Below, piece after piece: positions 35,164-42,518 of a stretch of DNA of 64,000 bases. Position 1 is the stretch's first letter. Every line of letters starts with the position of its first letter. The position numbers and the translations under genes are program-made. Source of the DNA: Alkalinema sp. CACIAM 70d. GTDB taxonomy: Bacteria > Cyanobacteriota > Cyanobacteriia > Leptolyngbyales > Leptolyngbyaceae. The notes beneath the pieces were generated by a model. That model saw only the letters and a program-made list of their open reading frames with translations. It had not been told where the DNA came from and did no database searches. The stretch covers positions 1 to 64,000 of the forward strand of contig MUGG01000155.1 of the NCBI GenBank assembly GCA_002148405.1, written 5' to 3'.

Positions 35164-36795
35164 TTAGACTTCTGCCGTCGCAGCGATCGTAGCTTCCATC
35201 TTTGCCCCAGCTAGAGTCTCGGCCTGCAATCGCGCTTCCTCCGCCAAGAACGCCGCTACTTGCGCTTCAATTTGCTCCTTCACGATCGTGCGATACTCCA
35301 GAAAATGTTCAATCTGGGCACAGACCGACAGGTAACTACTCACCCCACCAGGATTGTATTTGAGCATTTGGCTGAGGTTCCACCAGAATTTCCACCGCGT
35401 CGATCGCACAACCCCCTGCCGCCAAGCGATCGTCAGCAACGCCCGGATCGCCACCCAAGTAACACGCTTACTATTTCCACTAATTTCCCGAGTCCGAATT
35501 TTCTTAGGATAGGTCGCCTCACCCAACAGACGGTAGTGGCGATAGGTGCGATCGAGAAACGCCGATGGTTCATACAGCCGCCAGAAAGCATCAACATATT
35601 CCCCCGCAATATCCTCCAGAGGCCGCGTCGGCACAAAATTCATCAGCGTCGTTTGATTAATATTCGCCGATCGACTGCGTAACCGATCTTCCTTAATTAA
35701 ACGATGCCACAACGCCGTATCGGGCAACGCTTGCAACATACTGAACAATGCCGTCGGAATCGAAGTCTGCTCAACAAACTGAACAATACGATCGCCCGCA
35801 CCCTTCGCCTCACCATCAAATCCAATAATAAATCCCGCCATCACCCGCAATCCTGTCCGCGTAATCGCCAACACCGCATCGCTGAGAGAATCGCGAGTAT
35901 TTTGGTGCTTTTGGGTTAAGGTAAGGCTGGCTTCATCAGGCGTTTCAATGCCCAGAAAAACCGCCCCAAAGTTGCAAGCCACCATTTGCTCCATCAATTC
36001 CTGATCTTGCGCCAGATCGACCGATGCCTCGGTGGCAAAGGAGAACGGATATTCATGGGCCACCATCCAAGGCAATAACTCTTTGAGAAACAGTTTGACA
36101 TTGCGCTTATTGCCAATGAAATTATCATCCACCATGAAAATGCTGCGTCGCCAGCCTAACTCATAGAGACGATCGAGTTCGGCAATCAGTTGGGCAGGGG
36201 ATTTAGTACGAGGTTTGCGACCATAGAGCACAATAATGTCACAAAATTCGCATTGAAACGGACACCCACGCGAAAATTGCACCGACATTTCAGCATACGC
36301 ATCAAATTCCAACAGATCAAACCGAGGAATGGGTGTGCTAGTCACATCCGGCTTTTCCCCATTGGCGCGAAAGGTACCACTGCGCTGCCCCTGCTCGATC
36401 GCCGCAACAAACAGCGGCAACGTAATTTCACCCTCATCGAGGATCAAAAAGTCAGCCCCAGCTTCATTGGCTTCTTCAGGCAAAGCAGTAGGATACGGCC
36501 CGCCCACAGCAACAGTTTTACGACGACGTTTGGCCTCCCGGATTTGCTCCAACAGATCCGCTTTCTGAACAATCATCGCAGACAAGATAACCATGTCTGC
36601 CCATTCCCATTCCGCCTCCGTGACCGTGCGAATATTACGATCGACTAGCTTGTAATCCCAGGTTTGGGGCAAAATCGCAGCAACAGTGGCTAATCCCAGC
36701 GGCGGCAGCATGGCTTTGCGCCCCACCAAGGCTAGGGTTTTCTCAAAGGACCAAAAACTTTTGGGAAACTGCGGATAGAGCAAGAGAACGTTCAT
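35164..36795 (-). CDS. B12-binding radical SAM protein (DUF4070, HpnP-like)
   Basis: 543 residues from the ATG at 36795 with GAGG seven bases upstream. The N-terminus MNVLLLYPQFPKSFWSFEKT and the region to 150 form a cobalamin-binding fold, with VAVGGPYPT in it. The radical SAM cluster motif CxxxCxxC is in FSRGCPFQCEFCDI (about 190). A DUF4070-type C-terminal half and an Ala/Glu-rich tail follow. This is class B radical SAM methylase architecture; the hopanoid C-2 methylase HpnP belongs to the same group. Several paralogues occur in cyanobacteria and I cannot tell which this is. It is flanked by a pair of related palindromes. Confidence 0.85.
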   Translation of the reverse strand: MNVLLLYPQFPKSFWSFEKTLALVGRKAMLPPLGLATVAAILPQTWDYKLVDRNIRTVTEAEWEWADMVILSAMIVQKADLLEQIREAKRRRKTVAVGGPYPTALPEEANEAGADFLILDEGEITLPLFVAAIEQGQRSGTFRANGEKPDVTSTPIPRFDLLEFDAYAEMSVQFSRGCPFQCEFCDIIVLYGRKPRTKSPAQLIAELDRLYELGWRRSIFMVDDNFIGNKRNVKLFLKELLPWMVAHEYPFSFATEASVDLAQDQELMEQMVACNFGAVFLGIETPDEASLTLTQKHQNTRDSLSDAVLAITRTGLRVMAGFIIGFDGEAKGAGDRIVQFVEQTSIPTALFSMLQALPDTALWHRLIKEDRLRSRSANINQTTLMNFVPTRPLEDIAGEYVDAFWRLYEPSAFLDRTYRHYRLLGEATYPKKIRTREISGNSKRVTWVAIRALLTIAWRQGVVRSTRWKFWWNLSQMLKYNPGGVSSYLSVCAQIEHFLEYRTIVKEQIEAQVAAFLAEEARLQAETLAGAKMEATIAATAEV

Positions 36796-37093
36796 CTTGA
36801 GCCTCACGTGAAACAATGGAGGCGACTTCCGTCAGCAACCACCCTCAGCTTAGGTGTTTTTTTGAATTTCTGGGAAAATATTAATAAAATCTGATGATCC
36901 TTCGAGTTAAGGACGGCAATCTCGCTTGGGCCAAGGACAGTGGCGTAATGCTCTTGGTCACTCAACCGATCGCTTAAATTAACACCTACCGATGGCGGAA
37001 TCGTGCGATCGAATGGCACCTGTCCTTCGATCGCTTGCGACGGCAGCGCAACAGTAGTTGAATAAAGATATCAAGAGGGAGATTCAAAATTGT
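36796..37093. other. Intergenic with palindrome copy 2
   Basis: Promoter region for the radical SAM gene and for the 42-residue protein. The only clear structure is the palindrome at 37003-37040. GAGGGAG at about 37076-37082 is a ribosome-binding site for the small gene. Confidence 0.4.
37003..37040. repeat. 38-bp palindrome, copy 2
   Basis: GCGATCGA (37005-37012) pairs perfectly with TCGATCGC around ATGGCACCTGTCCT. It is related along its whole length to the element at 35061-35098. Confidence 0.6.
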
Positions 37094-37222
37094 ATGAGTC
37101 AGGATTTACAAGCTTTTCTCATTGGCGTACTAGTACTGTTTCTCTACCTGATCTTCTCAGCGATGACGGAAATGGGAACCAAATGGCCGGGACGGAGGAG
37201 CAATGAGGAAGAGGAAGGGTAG
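37094..37222 (+). CDS. 42-residue single-pass membrane protein
   Basis: Reads MSQDLQAFLIGVLVLFLYLI, continuing FSAMTEMGTKWPGRRSNEEEEG. One transmembrane helix (residues 7-25) is followed by a charged tail. A good ribosome-binding site (GAGGGAG) lies 11 bases upstream. Photosystem and cytochrome complexes contain many proteins of this size, but I do not recognise this one as a known subunit. It is convergent with the methyltransferase at 37236. Confidence 0.55.
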   Translation: MSQDLQAFLIGVLVLFLYLIFSAMTEMGTKWPGRRSNEEEEG

Positions 37223-37235
37223 GAGAGTAGGAGGG

Positions 37236-37925
37236 TTAGGGGAAGGTGATTTTGTAGAGGTTAAATAGGGTGCCGGGTTGTTGTTTTTGAATTTTGCCGC
37301 CGATCGATTTAATCAACGCTTCCCATTTGCTCAATGGTTCCAGGAACACTTCCGCGCCTAAATAAGTTTCCAAAATTGCCCAATTTTCCGCCAACTCCGT
37401 TTCAGGATTGAGCAAATCAAAAACGAAGCTGCCACCGGGTTTCAGTGATTTCTTAACGACAGTCAATACCGCTTCCCAGTATTCGATCGAGTAATAACAA
37501 CTGAAGCCTGTCGCGATCGCGCCATCGAATTGCATCTCATTGTAAGCACACACATGGGCTGGCGCATAGGCGACTCCCTTGAACAGCTTGGAGTTGAGTT
37601 GCGACCCTCGGGAATCTAGAAATTCCTTGGCAAAGGTACTGACTTCCTGCCCGTAAAAGTAAGCATCCCAGTCACGCCAGCAGGGATAGACCAGAAAACT
37701 CAAGCCACAACCCAAATCCAAAATGCGATCGTTCTTCTTCGGCTTGATCAAGTCCCAAAAGGGCGAAGTCAGCTTCGGTTGCAACTTCCCAGCGGCCCAC
37801 TCCTGGAAAATCGGCATCGACTCCACTTCCGGCGGCAGGTTAAAAGGTTCTCGACGAAATTCCCGATCGAACCGTTGCGCGATCGCTTGGATTGAGGGTT
37901 GCCATTGATCGACTGGAATGCTCAT
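37236..37925 (-). CDS. SAM-dependent methyltransferase
   Basis: 229 residues. The class I motif is DRILDLGCGLSFLVYPC (about residue 70), followed by FDGAIATGFSCYYSIEYWEAVL and a LKPGGSFVFDLLNPE strand. It is a Rossmann-fold methyltransferase. The substrate is not apparent, and the neighbours do not suggest one. No signal peptide. The start MSIPVDQWQPSI at 37925 fits. Confidence 0.82.
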   Translation of the reverse strand: MSIPVDQWQPSIQAIAQRFDREFRREPFNLPPEVESMPIFQEWAAGKLQPKLTSPFWDLIKPKKNDRILDLGCGLSFLVYPCWRDWDAYFYGQEVSTFAKEFLDSRGSQLNSKLFKGVAYAPAHVCAYNEMQFDGAIATGFSCYYSIEYWEAVLTVVKKSLKPGGSFVFDLLNPETELAENWAILETYLGAEVFLEPLSKWEALIKSIGGKIQKQQPGTLFNLYKITFP

Positions 37926-37987
37926 TCAGTTGTGGATAACGAGTATGGGTAAATCTTGACCGTTCAGTAGATGAAATGCTGGAGAGC

Positions 37988-38167
37988 CTAGCCTTTCAGC
38001 GCCTTGTTGAAATTCTGACGATAGGATTTATTGACGATCAAGAGTAACGGCCACAGTAGCGTTAAAGGCACCTTGTTGTCATGGAAGTTAGTACGCTGAA
38101 AACCACTCCAAAACTTCCAAGCCCCTCCCGTATAAACTGCCAAAACCAGTAGCTCTAAGATTCCCAT
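37988..38167 (-). CDS. 59-residue conserved-looking small protein
   Basis: Starts MGILELLVLAVYTGGAWKFW and ends KSYRQNFNKALKG. The first 20 residues are hydrophobic, and a second hydrophobic stretch (LTLLWPLLLIV) suggests a membrane hairpin. GGAG lies nine bases before the ATG. I believe similar short proteins (YTGGAWKFW..N....LTLLWP) are widespread in cyanobacteria without a known role. It follows the methyltransferase start on the same strand. Confidence 0.7.
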   Translation of the reverse strand: MGILELLVLAVYTGGAWKFWSGFQRTNFHDNKVPLTLLWPLLLIVNKSYRQNFNKALKG

Positions 38168-38495
38168 AGATTTTCTCCAGCGTTATCTATGAATTGTTTA
38201 TTTGCTCTATTTTATCTCGCCTGATTTCGCAAGAGCAAGTGACCCGTTACCCATCGTGGATAGCAGCCCAAAAAGAGTAGTTCAAATATAACTATTCTTT
38301 GCAAAGTACATCGAAAAGCTACATGAAATCAAAATTTTCAACAAATTTCACCCAAGAACAAATTGCAGACCCTATCAGTATAAAAACTTAAATATAAACA
38401 CCTTCACGATCGGGATCAGGGGGCGATCGGGGAAAGCATCAGGGATCTACAAATTCTGCAAATTTAGTGGCGTGGGAGCAGCGAAGTTGGAGCGT
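38168..38495. other. AT-rich intergenic
   Basis: 328 bases, AT-rich at 38280-38400. It must carry the promoter of the receiver-like gene. No defined element was recognised. Confidence 0.3.
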
Positions 38496-38936
38496 ATGAA
38501 TGTAACGGATATCGTGAAGACGGTGCTGGTGGTCGAACCTTGTGCTGAACATTTGCCCGTGATTGAACAGGCTTTTCAATCCAGCACCATTCCCCATCAA
38601 TTGGTTCCTTTAAATCAGGGAGAACAGGCATTGGACTTTCTAGAGCGCCGTGGATCCTATAGCAATGCGCCACGCCCCGACTTGATTTTGTTGGAATTGG
38701 AGTTTCCGGAGTCCAATGGCATAGATATTTTGTCGGAAATCAAACAAAATTCTCAATTTAAACGCATTCCAGTGATTATTCTGACCGCGATCGATCAGCC
38801 CCAACAGGTATTACAAAGTTATTTACTACAAGGCAATAGTTACGTCGTCAAATCTGGCGAATTGGATTGCCTATTTCAACTGATTCGGCGGATTGATGAA
38901 TTTTGGCTAGGAATTGTAACTTTACCAGTAGAGTGA
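38496..38936 (+). CDS. Degenerate response-regulator receiver (pseudo-receiver)
   Basis: 146 residues from the ATG at 38496; a GTG at 38472 would add eight. The whole receiver fold is recognisable and close to the Rcp1 group (LDFLERRGSYSNAPRPDLIL, RIDEFWLGIVTLP). Two key positions are changed: the first acidic pair is Glu-Pro (LVVEPCAEH, normally VED), and the phosphoacceptor Asp is Glu (LLELEFPESNG, normally LLDLNLP). Thr (ILTAID) and Lys (YVVKSG) remain. It probably cannot be phosphorylated normally and may be locked in one state. It sits 0.84 kb upstream of the phytochrome operon on the same strand. Confidence 0.85.
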   Translation: MNVTDIVKTVLVVEPCAEHLPVIEQAFQSSTIPHQLVPLNQGEQALDFLERRGSYSNAPRPDLILLELEFPESNGIDILSEIKQNSQFKRIPVIILTAIDQPQQVLQSYLLQGNSYVVKSGELDCLFQLIRRIDEFWLGIVTLPVE

Positions 38937-39776
38937 AAACTCAGACAATTAAAAACTTTCGTAAGAGATGACTAGTTTTCCTAGGATTTTTTAGTTTTTT
39001 TTAAGATGGCTTGCCAAAAATGATCCGGTTGTCTCCTGATTCCCTCCCCATCCAACTCGTCGCCGGATTTTCACCACAAACTTCTGATTTATTTAATGTT
39101 TTTGCTCTACTCGCCCTTGCTAACCTGGGATATGCTCAAAGCAGGATTTGTCTTTATATCACTTCATTAACTTGATTGACTGAAATTAGCTGGAAAATTT
39201 AGTTGGGATGAATGCAATTGGAATAAATCTAGTTGGAATAAATCTGGTTGGAATTAGTCTAGTTGGAATTAGTCTAGTTGGAATGTAGGTCTTTTCCCCA
39301 TCCCTTGCTTCAGCGCGGGGATGAGGAGTTTAGTGCACCTGCGATCGACCATACTTTTCATCTCATGAAACTGTCCAGATCCTGGCTCATTTGTGACTGT
39401 ATCCGTTCAAAGGCTGGTGGTTTTAACTAAATCAGTTCGCTGAGATTTTTGATTGCTTTAATTTGAATGAATTCGATTTTTATTTGCTTAATTTTTTAGT
39501 GGTTTGAATTTTTAGTTGCTTTTCGGCCAATCACTTTTAGGTCAATTACGTTGAGGCCAGTCTCTTCATCCAGAATTGGAGTTAGTAAACGATTAGAGAG
39601 CAATTAGAGTAAGTCAATAGATTAGATTGAGCGGGTTGAAGTGGGGGCATCTCGCACCACCGATATATCGCCTCGTGATTATCCCGTCATGATCGTCGCA
39701 TCATTTGTACCGTAGTGCTTACCCGTCTTGACGGTTCCTTCCCTTGTCTACATCTCTACGTTGGGTAGTGTAAACC
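38937..39776. other. Long leader region upstream of phytochrome
   Basis: 840 bases without a gene. It contains the 15-base tandem array at 39201-39290, a weak hairpin CATCCC...GGGATG around 39300-39325 and long T/A-rich runs (39420-39530). Promoter(s) of the phytochrome operon must lie here. Confidence 0.4.
39201..39290. repeat. Six tandem 15-bp units
   Basis: Units of the form AGTTGGAATAAATCT / AGTTGGAATTAGTCT, six in a row without spacers. The fourth and fifth differ from the second and third by a shared change (AAA to TAG). Not a CRISPR, since there are no spacers. Confidence 0.85.
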
Positions 39777-42095
39777 ATGACCAGTCTTCCTTTTAACGTT
39801 CATTCCTTAGCGACAGAAGAAATTAATCTCACCCATCTCAAACAGCCTTCCATTCACATCCTGACGCAAATTCAGCCCCATGGTGTGCTGCTGGTGCTGC
39901 AAGAGCCGGAGCTAACGGTGCTGCAAGTCAGTCGCAATGCCTCCCGACTCTTGGGGATCACCCCGGAACAACTGTTGGGTCAACCGCTGGATGACCTCCT
40001 GGATTCCTTCCAAACCGATCGACTGCGGCAGGGACTGTCCTATCAAAATCTGGACTTTATTAATCCCACCAAAATTTGGGTGCGGCTAGCTGGGGATCAG
40101 TACAGTGTCTTTGATGCCGTGTTCCATCGCAGTGCCGATGGCTTTTTGGTGGCAGAACTGGAGCCTGCGCTGTCCGAAAATAACATTCCGTTTTTGAGCT
40201 TTTACCACTTGGCGCGGGCTTCCATTAACCAACTGGAAACAACGGCGAATCTCAAAGCGTTCTATCAAATCATTGTCCAGGAGGTTCGCAACGTCACGGA
40301 CTTCGATCGGGTGATGCTGTACAAATTTGACGATGATGGCCATGGGGAAGTCGTCGCGGAAGCTAAGCTAGCCGAAATGGAATCCTACATGGGCTTGCAT
40401 TTCCCAGAATCCGACATCCCCAAACCCGCCCGCAAACTCTTTGTCTCCAACTGGATTCGGGTGATCCCCGACAGCCAAGCGGAACCGATCGACCTCTATC
40501 CCGCCCAAAATCCCGTTACCCATCAACCCACCGACCTCACCCAATCCATCCTGCGCAGCGCCTACAGTTGCCACCGCGAATACCTGCACAACATGGGCGT
40601 GGGCGCATCCTTGACCATTTCCCTGATGAAGGATCAAAAACTCTGGGGGCTGATTGCTTGCCACCACCGCACCGCAAAACCCGTGCCCTATGAACTACGG
40701 AAAGCCTGCGAATTTTTAGGTCGGGTGATTTTCTCAGAAATTGCGACGCGGGAAGAAGAAGCGGACTACCTCTACCGCACGCAACTGGCACAGGTGCAGT
40801 CAGCGTTGATCGAACAAATGTCCGAGGCCGATCACTTTATTGCGGGTCTGGTACAGCAGGAACCCAATCTGTTAGATCTGGTGAATGCAACGGGCGCAGC
40901 CATCTATTTCAACGGGCGCTGGACGACGATCGGCCAGACTCCCGCTGAGGAAGAACTGAATTACTTGGGTAAATGGCTCGGTAAAAACATTGAAGAAGAC
41001 GTGTTTTACACCGACTCCCTGCCGTTGCTCTACACCGATGGGGAACGGTTTAAGGACGTGGCTAGTGGCCTGTTAGCGATCGCGATTTCCAAACGCAGTT
41101 ACGTGCTATGGTTCCGGCCAGAGGTGCTGCAAACCGTGAACTGGGGCGGCAATCCTAACCAAGCCTACGAATTGCAGCAATCGGGCAGCGATCTCCGTCT
41201 CTGTCCCCGCAAGTCCTTTGATTTGTGGAAGGAAACGGTGCATCTCAAGTCGCTCCCTTGGCAAGCGATCGAAGTTAAAGCGGTTTTGGAATTGAAAAAG
41301 GCGATCGTCAATATCGTCCTGCGGCAGGCGGAAGAATTAGCGCTGTTGGCCCAGGATTTGGAGCGATCGAACGCAGAACTGAAAAAGTTTGCCTACGTGG
41401 CTTCCCATGACTTGCAGGAACCGCTGAACCAAGTGGCCAACTATGTGCAACTGCTGGAAATGCGTTATGACCAGCAACTGGATCAGGACGCCAAGGAATT
41501 CATTGATTTCGCGGTGGAAGGGGTGAGCCTGATGCAAACGCTGATTGATGATGTCTTGGCCTATTCCAAGGTGGATTTGAAGGGGGTGGAATGGCAGTTA
41601 ACCCAGGTGGAAACGTCGCTGAACCAAGCCCTGAGTAACCTGCGCAGCCGCATTAGTGAAACTGATGCCGTCATCACCTACGATGCCATGCCTACGATCG
41701 TGGCCGATGGCACTCAGCTAATGCAGATGTTCCAAAACCTGATCGGCAACGCGATCAAATTCCGCAAGCCCCACGTCTCGCCCCGGATTCACATTACCGC
41801 AGAACGGCAGGAGGAGGAGTGGCTGTTCTCCGTGCAAGATAATGGCATTGGCATTGATCCCCAATTTAGCGATCGCATTTTCGTCATCTTCCAACGGCTG
41901 CATACGCGGGATGAATACGCCGGATCGGGCATGGGATTGGCCATCTGCAAAAAGATTGTGGAATGCCACCGGGGCCGCATTTGGGTAGACTCCCAACTGG
42001 GCCAAGGGGCCACCTTCTATTTCACGATTCCCGTAGGAGGACGCGATCGCCATCATGCCAACGCCCAACGGAAGCAAAATTATCCTTTTGGTTGA
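39777..42095 (+). CDS. cph1: Cph1-type phytochrome histidine kinase
   Basis: 772 residues with the canonical order PAS (25-125), GAF (150-320), PHY (330-510), HisKA (530-600), HATPase (640-755). The GAF domain has FPESDIPKPARKLF (Asp of the chromophore pocket) and the bilin-binding Cys-His in SAYSCHREYLHNMGVGASLT. The N-terminal extension has no Cys, so it should bind phycocyanobilin, not biliverdin. The phosphoacceptor His is in FAYVASHDLQEPLNQV, and nucleotide motifs DNGIGID and GSGMGLAICKKIV follow. It senses red/far-red light. The stop lies 41 bases inside the next gene, an Rcp1-like regulator, so the pair is translationally coupled. Confidence 0.96.
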   Translation: MTSLPFNVHSLATEEINLTHLKQPSIHILTQIQPHGVLLVLQEPELTVLQVSRNASRLLGITPEQLLGQPLDDLLDSFQTDRLRQGLSYQNLDFINPTKIWVRLAGDQYSVFDAVFHRSADGFLVAELEPALSENNIPFLSFYHLARASINQLETTANLKAFYQIIVQEVRNVTDFDRVMLYKFDDDGHGEVVAEAKLAEMESYMGLHFPESDIPKPARKLFVSNWIRVIPDSQAEPIDLYPAQNPVTHQPTDLTQSILRSAYSCHREYLHNMGVGASLTISLMKDQKLWGLIACHHRTAKPVPYELRKACEFLGRVIFSEIATREEEADYLYRTQLAQVQSALIEQMSEADHFIAGLVQQEPNLLDLVNATGAAIYFNGRWTTIGQTPAEEELNYLGKWLGKNIEEDVFYTDSLPLLYTDGERFKDVASGLLAIAISKRSYVLWFRPEVLQTVNWGGNPNQAYELQQSGSDLRLCPRKSFDLWKETVHLKSLPWQAIEVKAVLELKKAIVNIVLRQAEELALLAQDLERSNAELKKFAYVASHDLQEPLNQVANYVQLLEMRYDQQLDQDAKEFIDFAVEGVSLMQTLIDDVLAYSKVDLKGVEWQLTQVETSLNQALSNLRSRISETDAVITYDAMPTIVADGTQLMQMFQNLIGNAIKFRKPHVSPRIHITAERQEEEWLFSVQDNGIGIDPQFSDRIFVIFQRLHTRDEYAGSGMGLAICKKIVECHRGRIWVDSQLGQGATFYFTIPVGGRDRHHANAQRKQNYPFG

Positions 42096-42516
42096 GGATA
42101 ATCGAGCAGATATTCGTCTGATTCAGGAAGCCCTGAAAAACACCACCACGCCCTGCGAAATTTTCGTAGTGCGAGATGGCATGGAGGCGATGGACTATTT
42201 GCGGCAAGCGGGGGCATTCCAGGGTGCCCTCTGCCCCGATTTAATTCTGTTGGATCTGAATTTGCCCCGTAAGGATGGGCGAGAGGTTTTGGCGGAAATC
42301 AAATCCGATCCCCATCTGATGCATATTCCCGTCGTGGTCTTAACCACTTCGCGCAATGAGGAGGACATTACCCATAGCTATGATCTCCATGTCAATTGTT
42401 ATATTTCCAAGTCCCGTAACCTCAGTCAACTGTTTAAAATTGTGCGGGGGATTGAGGAATTTTGGTTAGAGACGGCAACGCTTCCATCCAGGCCGACGGC
42501 GATCGAGCCCGCGTGA
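42055..42516 (+). CDS. rcp1: Rcp1-like response regulator, phytochrome partner
   Basis: 153 residues. All receiver residues are intact: LLVEDNRADIRL, LILLDLNLPRKDG (phospho-Asp), VVLTTSRN and YISKSRNL (Lys), ending FWLETATLP as in Rcp1. Its first 41 bases overlap the end of the phytochrome gene, and its stop is three bases before the ATG of the hybrid kinase. In Synechocystis, Rcp1 takes the phosphoryl group from Cph1. It has no output domain. Confidence 0.95.
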   Translation: MPTPNGSKIILLVEDNRADIRLIQEALKNTTTPCEIFVVRDGMEAMDYLRQAGAFQGALCPDLILLDLNLPRKDGREVLAEIKSDPHLMHIPVVVLTTSRNEEDITHSYDLHVNCYISKSRNLSQLFKIVRGIEEFWLETATLPSRPTAIEPA

Positions 42517-42518
42517 AA

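Noticed and set aside
36804..37019. 71-residue minus-strand frame upstream of the radical SAM gene
   Set aside because: Overlaps the palindrome and the radical SAM promoter; no family character.
39201..39290. CRISPR array
   Set aside because: Units are contiguous and 15 bases long without spacers, and no cas genes are present.
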